The notes under the pieces: model-generated
What the model saw: only the letters and a program-made list of their open reading frames with translations
What the model was told of the DNA's origin: nothing
Databases searched by the model: none
Shown: one piece after another, positions 39,201 to 49,300 of the stretch
Layout of the letters: every line of letters begins with the position of its first letter
Position numbering within the stretch: the stretch's first letter is position 1
Position numbers and translations under genes: made by a program
Assembly: GCA_047495785.1 (NCBI GenBank)
Contig: JBLDXI010000003.1
Span: forward strand, 1,984,001-2,048,000
DNA length: 64,000 nt
Direction of reading: 5' to 3'
Source of the DNA: Lepidodermella squamata
Taxonomy: Eukaryota; Gastrotricha

Positions 39201-39953
39201 CGCCTTGAATTTCGGCCGCCGAAGTTGCGGGGTCGTAGTTTCACCAACGGGTGCCTGCTGTGTGATGAGAAGTTTCAAAAGAGTGTCGAATCACTCAGCT
39301 ACGGGATCGTCCCGTTCGATGAAGTCCGAATGTTTGAGGCCGAGTTTCCGAACATATTTGTGCAACGCGGTATCAGTCGGTACGGTCGAAATGTGAAGAT
39401 CGGGCAGTTGAGGCTCGGGCAAAGCAGGTTCAGGAACCGATAAATCCGGTTCTGGTATCGCGGATTCCGTTATCAAATCGAGACGAGACTACGAAAATCA
39501 AGGAAAATCTATATGAACTCGAAAAAATTCGAATTTACGTACTAGAGAATCGGCTAGTTTTTCGAAGGAATTGAGCTCGTAATCTGGTCCCAGAGATCGG
39601 CAACCACCTCAAGGCACCCATAATAGTACTCGATTTGGTTACTATTCCGACTATGATGTTGATAGCCACTTCCTTTTAGTTCAAGAGCTGACATTTCAGA
39701 ATTAAAAAAAAAATATTTTTTGAAAATTAATATTCCGCTTAAAATTTTGAATTTTTCCTTAGCTGCAATGGCATCTGAGGCGGAGAGCGAAGCCGGATAC
39801 GAATCGAAGCCTATGGAAGAAGTTCTCGACTGGTCGCGCGTGGTCCACCTGTACCGGGTCGACAAAGCCGGCGGCATTGAGGAACTCGTCGAAATTCCAG
39901 GCGATTTCAACACCGACAAGCCTAAAGATTACGAAGAGGAACACGCAAAATAA
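18264..39953 (+). CDS. TRPN: TRPN/NOMPC-like channel C
   Basis: This is a complete TRPN gene of 16 exons: 18264-18801, 18854-18948, 19003-19101, 20279-21205, 23014-23583, 26261-26560, 26619-26720, 26800-27030, 27176-27415, 30555-31660, 33671-33823, 33881-33981, 34178-34856, 37242-37364, 37426-37847, 39763-39953. The sum is 5877 nt, 1958 residues. The N-terminus (1-175) is Ser/acidic; 29 ankyrin repeats run from about 179 to 1205; the elbow is near 1334; S1-S6 follow; the turret (about 1533-1715) is the longest and best glycosylated (NGT, NVT, NAT, NST, NMS), with RQKR/DT and RVKR/KS sites. Pore helix: LYFSMFAMGGPDIL. TRP helix: EWKFGRAQLIRTM. Tail: EEVLDWSRVVHLY. I chose the ATG at 18264 as the first in-frame ATG. 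It starts 315 bp after gene B stops. Seven introns exceed 1 kb and carry transposon debris, yet all reading frames remain intact. Confidence 0.92.
19102..20278 (+). other. intron 3 of gene C
   Basis: This 1.2-kb AT-rich intron has donor GTAAGT and acceptor TTTTCAG. I see no gene, RNA or clear repeat in it. Confidence 0.5.
21206..23013 (+). other. intron 4 of gene C
   Basis: This 1.8-kb intron separates the two halves of ankyrin repeat 12. A GC-rich island at about 21890-22150 differs from the AT-rich flanks and may be an inserted element, but its open frames (both strands, under 95 codons) show no known domain. Confidence 0.45.
23795..24490. repeat. direct repeat pair, about 150 bp, 540 bp apart
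   Basis: Copy 1 (about 23795-23945) and copy 2 (about 24333-24490) both read ACATCAAATTTCTTGGCGAT, then CGCAATATTGCCGATAATCG, the palindrome-rich ATCGATTATCGATCG and CAGCACAAAAGTTAT. The interval has no ORF of note. It could be the ends of a decayed element or a local duplication. Confidence 0.6.
24955..25018. repeat. inverted repeat / hairpin
   Basis: AAAACCTTGCCCCG (near 24959) is the inverse of CGGGGCAAGGTTTT (ends near 25015); the loop contains CGAGCAAAGCGAGC. Nearby are three more GAGC(A/G)AAGCGAG words. The stem is about 17 bp with one mismatch. Confidence 0.6.
25561..25668. repeat. long interrupted inverted repeat
   Basis: The segment starting TAGAGCCC...TAGTTTCTCGGAAAAA...CACATAATAAG returns in inverse order as CTTATTATGTGA...TTTTTCCTCGAAACTG...AGGGCTCTA. 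Arms are about 45 bases with small gaps, around a short CCTCGGCTTCGCCTCG loop, which is itself near-palindromic. It is likely a foldback element. Confidence 0.6.
27545..29395. repeat. diverged direct repeats flanking a 1.6-kb segment
   Basis: Near 27545-27665 and again near 29280-29395 the same order of words occurs: GAAGTT(G/C)AATTTGATG, then a CCCTAA(C/A)TTTTATAAT block, then AG(G)GTCCT(C/T)C and CGGAACCA. Similarity is partial. The segment between has no clear ORF. It may be a duplicated or transposon-flanked block. Confidence 0.4.
30296..30327 (-). other. hammerhead-like motif of a retroelement end
   Basis: On the minus strand the order is CTGATGA, a 5-bp stem GGTAC/GTACC closing a GAGCTA loop, then GAAACGTC. 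CUGAUGA-stem-GAAA is the hammerhead ribozyme core, known from Penelope-like elements and other retroelement ends. One extra U precedes the stem and I cannot show stems I and III, so self-cleavage is only a possibility. No reverse transcriptase was seen nearby. Confidence 0.35.
31661..33670 (+). other. intron 10 of gene C
   Basis: This 2-kb intron splits the S1-S2 loop (FYPN-Y-QEILL). It is GC-richer in 32300-32960, suggesting inserted sequence, but open frames there show no known domain. Confidence 0.5.
34857..37241 (+). other. intron 13 of gene C
   Basis: This 2.4-kb intron lies exactly between turret and pore helix. It holds a pogo/Tigger transposase fragment on the minus strand (35400-35756). 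I recognise nothing else. Confidence 0.55.
35400..35756 (-). pseudogene. pogo/Tigger-type DDE transposase fragment
   Basis: The minus strand encodes GTKRAPLLVIGKAVSTRLFR, later ILLLVDNCPLHG and LRLIFLPP; after a frame break it continues NTTAILQPRDQGII followed by a Lys. This order (PLLVIGK, the catalytic Asp in LLLVDNCPxH, then FLPPNTT-x-LQPxDQGII) is the central-to-C-terminal DDE core of pogo/Tigger/Jerky transposases. The frame break and lack of the rest mark it as dead. It lies antisense within an intron of gene C. Confidence 0.7.
37848..39762 (+). other. intron 15 of gene C
   Basis: This 1.9-kb intron precedes the tail exon, as in gene B. It starts with about 2.5 tandem copies of a roughly 110-bp AT-rich unit (37889-38165). 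Short open frames further on (for example minus 38410-38658) show no domain. Confidence 0.5.
37889..38165. repeat. AT-rich tandem repeat, unit about 110 bp
   Basis: The words GAGAATTTGAAAAAATGTTT and AAGAGCTGAAATT recur at about 110-base spacing, with ATTCTGAAA between them. About 2.5 diverged units are present. Confidence 0.5.
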
Positions 39954-39963
39954 ATGATAGAAC

Positions 39964-39969
39964 AATAAA
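39964..39969 (+). terminator. poly(A) signal of gene C
   Basis: AATAAA occurs 11 bases after the stop of gene C, followed by a T/G-containing stretch. The next gene (D) starts about 400 bases later. Confidence 0.4.
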
Positions 39970-40369
39970 TCCTCCTTAACAATTTTGAAGTGCACTTTAT
40001 TCCGAATTTTATTTCCTGTTGATCTCAAGGTATATAATCTATAAAATAAAACACAAATTTTGTTCCGCATGATTCATAGGAGGCGATTTTTTTTTATTTC
40101 AATCAGTCTCGAGGGTGTTGGTAAACAAAATTCGCTCTCGAGTTCAAGATGGCCGGCGTATAGTAGTATAATAAAGCGTAGCAAAACGTAAAGCGTTATC
40201 GATTTTATATGGGCGAAACACGCCGCCGTCGGCAACGTGTTTATTCGACCTCTTCCTGCGCTGTATTTTTCTTTCTTATCGCATGTGACCAGTCTATGAT
40301 TTGCATTTATTTATAGCTATGACCTTCTAGAATTTACTGTATTTTTTAGATTTTTTCATGAAATTTTGA

Positions 40370-43300
40370 ATGTCAAGCCCGAGTAAGCCGGGCTCAGCGA
40401 AAAGCCGGGCATCATCGCCCGGGGATGATGATTCATCATCCAGCGCCTCTCAGCCCTCAGCCGCTCACCTCGCGCCCGCTCACCCTGGCGCCCAGGGTGC
40501 TGCGTCACCCAGGTCACCCCGCACGGCGTGGACGGCAAAGCCACCGGTTGAGGAGGAGAAAAAGGCGTTGATTGTCATGGCGCAGCGCAGCGAATGGGGT
40601 GCGATCGAGCAGGCGTTGAAATACGCGTCGAAGGAGATTTTAAAGCCGGATCAGTACAAAGACCCGAGAACCGGCGAGACGGTCCTTATGCTGGCAGCTA
40701 GAGACAGCCGTATCGTAATCATCGAACGGCTGTGCGAACTTGGAGTCAACATCAACGATAAAACTACGGTAAGCTTTTGATTTGAACTTCAAATTTCAAA
40801 AATGGTAAAATTGTTATGATTTTCTTGAATTTTCAAAAATTTCAAAAGACTCGACATTTTTGGAAAATAATTTTTGTGCAGCAATTTTACCTTGTTTTTC
40901 AAATTTTTCAAAATTTCAAAAATCAATCAATTTTTTCAATTTTCAATTTTAATTATTATGAAAAAAATGAAAATTCTTTAAATTTTGAATTTTTGATATT
41001 TTTATTAAATAATTCCACTGGTGGATGGTGGATGATAAATAAACTCATTTCATTTATGGTCATTTAGTAATTTTTTGTAAATTCTAGGATCGCCAATGTG
41101 CTCTGCATTATGCTGCTATGAACTCGCGAGAAGAATCTGTGAAAACTTTGCTGGCTAAAAAAGCGGACACGCTAATAGCCGGTGGTGAAAGTAACCAGTT
41201 ACCCCTCCACATTGCCGCTTCTCGAACAGCTGGTGGCTTTACGATTGCCCAGATGCTTCTTCGAGCCATGCCTAAGGAAGGTCGATTGATGAGAGACGCT
41301 GATGGCAACCTGGCTATAACCTACGCAATTGAAGCGGGTAATAAATTGCTCATTTTTATTAAATTTCTCACGCGCTAAATTTCGGTAAAATTATGAAAAA
41401 TGTAGCAAAGTCGATTTTGCATTTTTGAAAAAGTATTTTAGGAACACATACGATGATGCATAACTCATTTAGCCCTTTCGAATGGTATATATCACGAATT
41501 ACGTGAAAAATTGAATATTTTTGCAATACCACATTTCAGGCGAGTTTTTTTCATTATTTTTATAGGATCTCTGCCCCTCGTCAAAGAATTATTAGGCGCC
41601 TTCGCCGCCGATCAGGTCAAATGGCAGTCACGTGACAACCGGGGCGACTATTTGATCCACATAGCCGCTCGAAAGTCCGATTCTGAAATTGTCAAATGCC
41701 TCGTTGCATCAGGTGGGGCTGATGTGAATGCACAGAATAATGATGGTCAGACCGCACTGCACATCGCCGCTCGTGTTGGCGCCGAAATTATTGTTAGAGC
41801 TTTGTACACGCTGAAAGCTGACTGCGACATTGCGGACAAAAAGCATCGAACACCGGTATGAAAATTGATTTTTTTCGAAATTTTCAATAAAATTTCAATT
41901 TTTCAATTAGCTTCTACTCGCAGCGGAACATGGGCGAACAGCTATATTGGAAATGTTGGCCGAGCGATTCAAGGCCAATGTTCAGATGAGGACGAAAGAT
42001 GGCTCCACCTTGATGCACTTGGCCAGCGAGGTGAAAAAAAATTGAAATTTGAAATTCTGAAAATTGAAAACTCTCCCTTAAAAATTTTAATTTTTTCAAA
42101 ATTAATGGAATTCTCTGACGAATTTTACAGCGTGGTCATGCCGATACTGTGTTAGCCTTTATCAAACGCGGTGTCCCACTCTTCATGCCCAATAAATCTG
42201 GCACGCTTTGCCTTCACGTCGCCGCTCAAAATGGGCACGTCAAGGTCGTTAAAACGTTGATTCAAAAAGGCACGCCAGTCGATGCGCAGACCAAAGATGG
42301 ATATACTGCCCTGCACTTGTCTGTCCTGCAAAATCGGCCAGATATCATTCAAACGCTGCTCGGCTACGGCGCTGAGGTCGATTTGAAGGGCGGCGCTGCT
42401 ATGGAGACGCCACTTCACATCGCGGCTAGGCTACCTGATGGCCTGCGAAGTGCGGAAATGCTACTCAAATCAGGCGCCAGTGTCAACGAAACCACGGAAG
42501 AGGTCTAAAAAAATATTTAAAATTGTTTTGAAAAAATGAAAAAAAATTGAAAAATCAATAGGTACTTATCTGAAAAGATCAAAATTGACGATTTTACAAA
42601 ACTTTTAAATTCTTAATTCCTAAAATTCCTAAAATCCTAAAATCCTAAAATTTAAGTCAATTTGATAATAATAACTTATCTTTTAAAGCGAACTTTGAGG
42701 ACTAGAAGGGCATGGCATTTAATACTCTAACCTCTAACCCTAATTGGTTGTAAGTGAGTGGGATGAACATTTTCGTATATGACGGAATTTGACTGGTGCG
42801 TAGTCTAGCTGACACTCCCATCCTCGAAATTTTTCATTTTGTGACGCGATGGATTGGTAAAACCGAGGGGAACTCAATCCTGATTCTGCCCTTGTAGGAC
42901 TTGAACCCAGACCCTCAGATACACAGTAGCTCAACGAAAGACTCCCGTCTCCGTAACGATGAACCCCGAATTTTGTGAATTGCCGCGCTGGCGAGTGATT
43001 CGTTCGCTCCGCATGACGCAATGGAGACAGTTTCGCGATTTAGAACCTTCCACAGGCCAAGCGTTAGCCGTCGGTTCCCCCTCAGTGGAGACTAGTAGTA
43101 GTGGAGTAGAACTGCGTCAGGAGTTTAGCCAGTAAGTTAGCATGGCGAAAGGCAGGCGAATACTGTTTCTCATCCGTTGCACGGATTTGTGATCGGCATT
43201 GACCTGTGAAGACATAAAATAGGTAAAATAATAGATTTGTCTTCAATTTTTGTTGCTTGACGTCCCAAACGCTGGGCTACATCGTCCAATTTTTTGAAGA

Positions 43301-46300
43301 TGATTAGACAGAGCGACCTTAACAACGCATAAAACATCGCCATTAGGCTAGGTGGCACCGCCTCTCGATCAAAGTTCCACGTAATCACTGTGGAAAGCAT
43401 CGGTAGGTTTCAGGCCCAGTTTTTTCGTTATGAAACCCGCTATCCAGGCGATTTTGTGATGGTCGAACGTTAGGTGGCTTGGCAAATGAATTCGATGAAC
43501 ATTTGACATCTTCGCCTTCTCCCAGGCCATTTTACCTACGTCTCGTGGCATTGACGGGAGCTGTTCGCGATTAGTAGGGGCGGTAACAGTCTTTCATTTA
43601 ATAATGGAGCATGAGAGCGACCTTGCGAGAACTCATTATCCATAGACAATTTTGTTGAATGATGTAAATCGGGTCCCGGGTCCGCCAGTGGTACCGAGTG
43701 GTACCAGCCGATAAGCATAAGCACCCGATGAACGAAAATCATTTTTATTTTTCCTTCACTTTCCTTGAGCTTGTTGGGGCCCGACCACAAGTAAGCGGGT
43801 TACTCGGCGGGCAGTCGACAGCAACGTGACCATAGTGATAGCATTTCCGACTTGAACGGGAGGCCGCAGATGGCGGACTTTCACTCGCCGATTGAGCCAT
43901 TTCAGCCCATTGACTCGAGCATCACCATACGCATCGAGCATCGTTGCGAGGACGATTTAATCGCTTTAAGTTCAAAGTAGGCCCAGCAGTCTGACTACGG
44001 GGGATGCGCTTCGAGGTGCCGAACCGCTTCGCCGGGCAGCTCAAGAGGCGGTCGTAGGGCACACGTTTACTCTCAGCGCAGATACTAGAAGAAAGTAACG
44101 CACCCGTAGGTAAGAAACATGGGAGATACCAAGTCGTGAAAGTGATCATGCTAAGTTAGCCGTAGGCACAATAAGAGTATGCAATCTAAACGAAATAAAA
44201 GGTCCAAGTATCAAGTTTTGTTTTGTGTAGGAGGACTCATCAGTATATGAGGTCGTATTTGATTTGAATGAGAAAAATGGCAACAGCTGAAAGTTGAAAA
44301 TTTGTCTTTGGTTTTAGACTGGAGAATCGCCGCTACACATCACAGCGAGAAATGGCTTCTTGGACCTTCTTAAAATGCTGCTAGCCGAAGGCGCTGACGC
44401 GACCCAAACTTCAAAACAAGGCGAAACAGCTCTCCACTTGGCCGTATGATTTTTTCGGAAATAATTCGAATTTTTTAACAATTTTTATCAAGGTGCGACA
44501 TTGCCACTACGATATTGCGAAGGCGCTGATAAGTTTTGTCAAAGACAACCGATCAGCTCGAGAAGCGACTAATTTAGTGAACGTGGCTAATAACGAGGGC
44601 GAAACATGTCTCCACTTGGCGGCCGAGCTCGGCAAAAGCCAGGCCCATTTCCCGTTCGAGGACGTTGATATGGTTCGGCTGTTGCTTGAAAACGGGGCGG
44701 ATAACTTGGCCCTGACTAAGCTGACCATCGAAATTCCGTTGCACTACTGCGCTCGGGCTGGGAATGCTGAGATTTTGCAAGAGATCGTCTGGCAAATGGG
44801 GCATAATTTTCAGAGCGCCTGCAACAGACAGGCGAAAAACGGCTGGTCGCCTTTGATGACAGCCTGCGACCAGGGCCATGCGGCAGTTGCTGAGATTTTA
44901 CTTACAAATAATGCACGTGTTGACGTTTTCGATGAGGTAATTTTTTTTAGATTTTTGTTTTGAAATTCTATACAATTTTTGTGTTATTTATCAGCATGGC
45001 AAAGCGGCTCTTCATTTAGGTGAGCATTTTATTTATGTCGATTCGAATTCATTTTGTTCGATTGGAAATTGGTGTTCAGGAGAAATAGGGTTTCAGCTCT
45101 GTATTTGAATTTTGGAATTAAATTTTCAAATTTTAAATTTTTTAAATTGAATTTTTAAAAAATGAAAAAATTCGTCAGAGAATTCCATTAATTTTAAAAA
45201 AACTTAAAATTTCTTAAGGAAAGTGAACCATCTTTTTTTAATTTATGTCTAACAAATTGACCTAATTATTACGCGTATTTTACGCTAATAGCGATCTGTT
45301 TACGAGCTATACAGAGCCAATATCGATTTCAGTTATCGATTTTACAAATCAGTGATTTTTCCGATATCGGAAGTTTTGCAATCTAAAATTGCAAGCACTT
45401 CTACCTTCATGGCCGTTGTTACCGGTTGCAAAATCCGAAGATCCCCGGTCATGGATGCCTTCAGTATCGACCGAAAATGAAAAATTCAAGCAATTAAAAT
45501 AGGCATTTAGAATCGTTCAATTTAGCGCTGGAATCTTAAAATATCGACCTTATTAAAAAATTTAAAGCGCCAAAGGTCAAAAGAAAACTTCAGATTCAAT
45601 CTCCAAACAATTCTCTTGCTAAACAGAGATTTGTGGATTCTTAAAATAACAGCCGAGATAGCTCAGTTGGGAGAGCGTTAGACTGAAGATCTAAAGGTCC
45701 CTGGTTCGATCCCGGGTCTCGGCGTAGCAATGTTTTTTGCCACATCTTATTTTAAGATTTTGAGACAGTCGAGTGAAGTCTTTGCTTTTCAGTTTGCTTT
45801 TTAGTCAGGCTGGCCCGTTGGTCTAGGGGTATGATTCTCGCTTCGGGTGCGAGAGGTCTCGGGTTCAATTCCCGAACGGGCCCATTCCATTTTTTTCACA
45901 ACTTGAGCTGATGACGATTTACACAGTCCACACTTAGTGCGAACAGCAGCTTTAAATTATGAATCATCGCTGCATTTTTTGCATGTGATGATTCATAATT
46001 TTTGCAAAAAGATCACAACAAGTGAATAGCACAAGAATTTCACACCTCCCTGATGGTCTAGTGGTTAGGATTCCGCGCTTTCACCGCGGCGGCCCGGGTT
46101 CGATTCCCGGTCAGGGAAAATTTTTGGGATTTTTTTCCAATTTTGATTCTGTGCAAGATCAAAAGTGATGGAAACCCGCTGAATGTCCCATTGATGAACT
46201 TTTTGATTAACCCTTTATGGCCATGATTCGTTATGAAAACTAACGAATTTTCTGAATTCATCTAGATGTATCTATATTCGAAAAATTAATGAAAAAATTG

Positions 46301-49300
46301 ATGTCAGAAGTGGGGTTCGAACCCACGCCCTCTTTCGAGGACCAGATCTTGAGTCTGGCGCCTTAGACCGCTCGGCCATCCTGACGACATATCAACAGAG
46401 ATTGAGTCTACGCAGAAATAAGAAACATTTTTCTTAAAACTCATATTTTTGAAGGATCAGAACGATTTCGTAGTAAAGCATCATGTCGTCAGGATGGCCG
46501 AGCGGTCTAAGGCGCCAGACTCAAGATCTGGTCCTCGAAAGAGGGCGTGGGTTCGAACCCCACTTCTGACATTGATTTTTCGCATTTTTTGGAGTGATTC
46601 GGTCAATTTCTCAGCGACTAATCTTCGAGATTGGTTACACGAAAAAAATTGCCAACTGGAGGCATCGGGGATTGAACCCGAGACCTTCACAATGCGAATG
46701 AGACGCTCTACCACTGAGCTATGCCCCCTAGGCTGCAAGAAAAGGTTCTAATAGTAACTATAAAATGTCCATAGATTTCGAATAGTGGAGTGCTAAGTTT
46801 GCTTAAGAAAAAAAATAATCAAGGTCCCATCGAGAATCGAACTCGAGTCGCTGGATTCAGAGTCCAGAGTGCTAACCGCTACACCATGGGACCTCTCCAA
46901 CACGAGTTAAACCTTTCGAAGATTTCAATTTCAAAAATTTCAAATGAATTCGTGAATTAGAGTTGAATTTTTGTGTTTAAAAATTAATTTTAGGGAATTA
47001 TTACATTTTCTATTTATTTAAAAAATTATTTTGAATTTATTTTCAGCGGCCGAAAATGGTCACATTGAGTGCTGCGAGACGCTGTTGACCTACAAAGCCT
47101 TTATAAATGCCAAGTCAAAACTCGGCATCACGCCGTTGCATTTAGCCGCCCAAAATGGCTTTGTCGACCTCATAAAGCTGTTGATCGAAAAGTACAAAGC
47201 TGCTATGGACGCGAATTCCCTTGCCAAGAAAACGCCGTTGCATTTAGCCGCCGAGGCTGGGCGGAAAGAAGTCTGCCAGCTGCTGTTGAATCTTCGAGCC
47301 GATACCTATGCTACAGACGCTGTAAGTTCCGAATTTTCGGGTGGAAAAATAAAATTATTTTAATTTAAAATGAATGCTAAATTTTGTATTTTCTTTGATT
47401 AATTTCTTTTTCAAACAGGCGACGGGTACTCTTAGAAAGAATAAAGATATCATTGAGATGGAAGATGATGTAATTGAAATTTAGCGGTGTCCATTAGAAA
47501 TATTGTGAAACCCTGATTATTACGGAATTAATTATTTTATGTGAAACACCAGGTAGCCAAAAAACCGTTAGAAAAAAATCAAATTATTCCCAGTTGATAA
47601 TTATATTTTCTAAATTTTTTCAGCTCGGCCAAACTCCGTTGCATTTGGCTGCTGAGAACGACCATTCAGACGTCGTGAAACTGTTCATGAAATACAAACC
47701 AGAACTCGTCACGACTGCTAGCAAGGTAAAATAATTCACCCCTATTTTTTTTAATTTATATTTTTTTTAATTTTCTAGAGCGGGATGACTTGCGCTCACA
47801 TTGCCGCAAATAAAGGCTCAGTCGCCGTAATTCGAGAGCTGATGCGTTTCAACAAATCAGCCGTCACGTCGGCTCGAAATAAGACGAATGACTCACTCCC
47901 GATTCAGTTGGTTTTTTCTCGAATTTTCGGAATTTTTTGAAATTTTCGCCATTTTTTCCCCTCAGTCTTGCAGCTGCAGGGGGTCACAAAGAGGTTGTTC
48001 GAGTTCTTTTGGAAACTGGAGCGTCTGCCGTTGATGAAAATGCGGAGGGAATGACTGCTATCCATTTGGTAAGAAATTTAGAATGCTCCCCCGATATCTG
48101 CATGGGGCAAATTAAATTTTTATTATTCATCTTCTTGCTCGGGCAAATTCTTCTGGCTTCGTTATCGGCCATAGGGCCAAACGGAGCCAAACGGAGCCTA
48201 CTCTTTTTTGTCCCAGCATTTCGTATTCATGGCCGAAATTCGAAGCCCGGACTGGTCGATTCGTTTCCTGGCATTTTTCCGTAACAGCAGGCACGAAACT
48301 GTTGAAGGAACAGTCTTTCCAAACCTGGGGGAAAATATTCAAAAAATGCAATTTATTTCCTATAACAAGAAATCCACAGTTTGGTTCATCCAGGCATTTG
48401 GAGCTGCGCGATATTCAACAGGAGCGATTCACATGGTGGAAGTATCGGGGGTTTTCATAATAACCCAGCATCAAAGGCTGTTGAAAATAATAAGATTAAT
48501 GAGTAATTGAGGACTTAAAATTACCCTATGGAAGAAGCTGCTGTCCCAGTTTTTGCAACATAATAGGGTTACCCTATTTTTTGCATTTTCTTTCCGGAGC
48601 CGGCATCGTTCTCGGGCAATACCATCGTACGCGTTGAAACGGAGCGCCAGTACATGGCCAACTCGTCGGCATTGTAGAGCGCTCACTTTTTGAGTAGCCG
48701 ATCAGTTGATTCAACTCCTGGCGAAACTTGGCCGCTCCTTCAACGTCTGCGTCCGCAGATTCTCCTTGAATGGTTTTCAATCTGAGAGCGAAATTCCGCT
48801 TCAAACGATCTAGCCACCCGTTTGAGGCCTTGAACGCACCCGGCTGTTCGTTATAGAGTAGAGTTTGGGGTGGACTCTCCGAGCTTTGAGGTCTGATAAA
48901 GGATTGAGGTCTGATAAAGGAGCCCCCTGGCCTGCTCTATGAGCCGTACCAGGGCCCGATTTGTTAGTTCCAACGGCGATTTACGTAGTCGCTTACTGTC
49001 GTTCAATGGTGGGCCAAGGTGATTCAAGATAAGATTGAGCAACGGTTCTAGATTGATTGAGCTAGAAACGAAATATATCTATTCTAAACGATGTTGGAAA
49101 AATTGCCCTCTTCATTGTGCCAGGATTTTCCTTATTTGTTGAAATGTTCTATATTTATCGGAAAATTCAGTTATTTTGCTACATGATTACAATTTTGCTC
49201 TAAATCTTCTACCTACGAAGTTTCCTAAGAAATATTCTTACAAACCAAATTTTTAAAATTTTTAAAATTTTGTAAAAATGTGGGAATTATGACGGATCAG

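Larger units (their letters stand above)
45020..47046 (+). other. intron 8 of gene D hosting seven tRNA genes
   Basis: This 2-kb intron lies between the 25-nt exon and AENGH of ankyrin repeat 17. Its 3' two thirds are packed with tRNA genes on both strands (45652-46893); T runs of five or more follow several of them, as expected for Pol III termination. The first 600 bases show nothing else. Confidence 0.85.

Noticed and set aside
45652-46893. CRISPR or prokaryotic tRNA operon reading of the repeated structures
   Set aside because: They are eukaryotic-type tRNA genes with individual T-run ends on both strands; the window is animal nuclear DNA.
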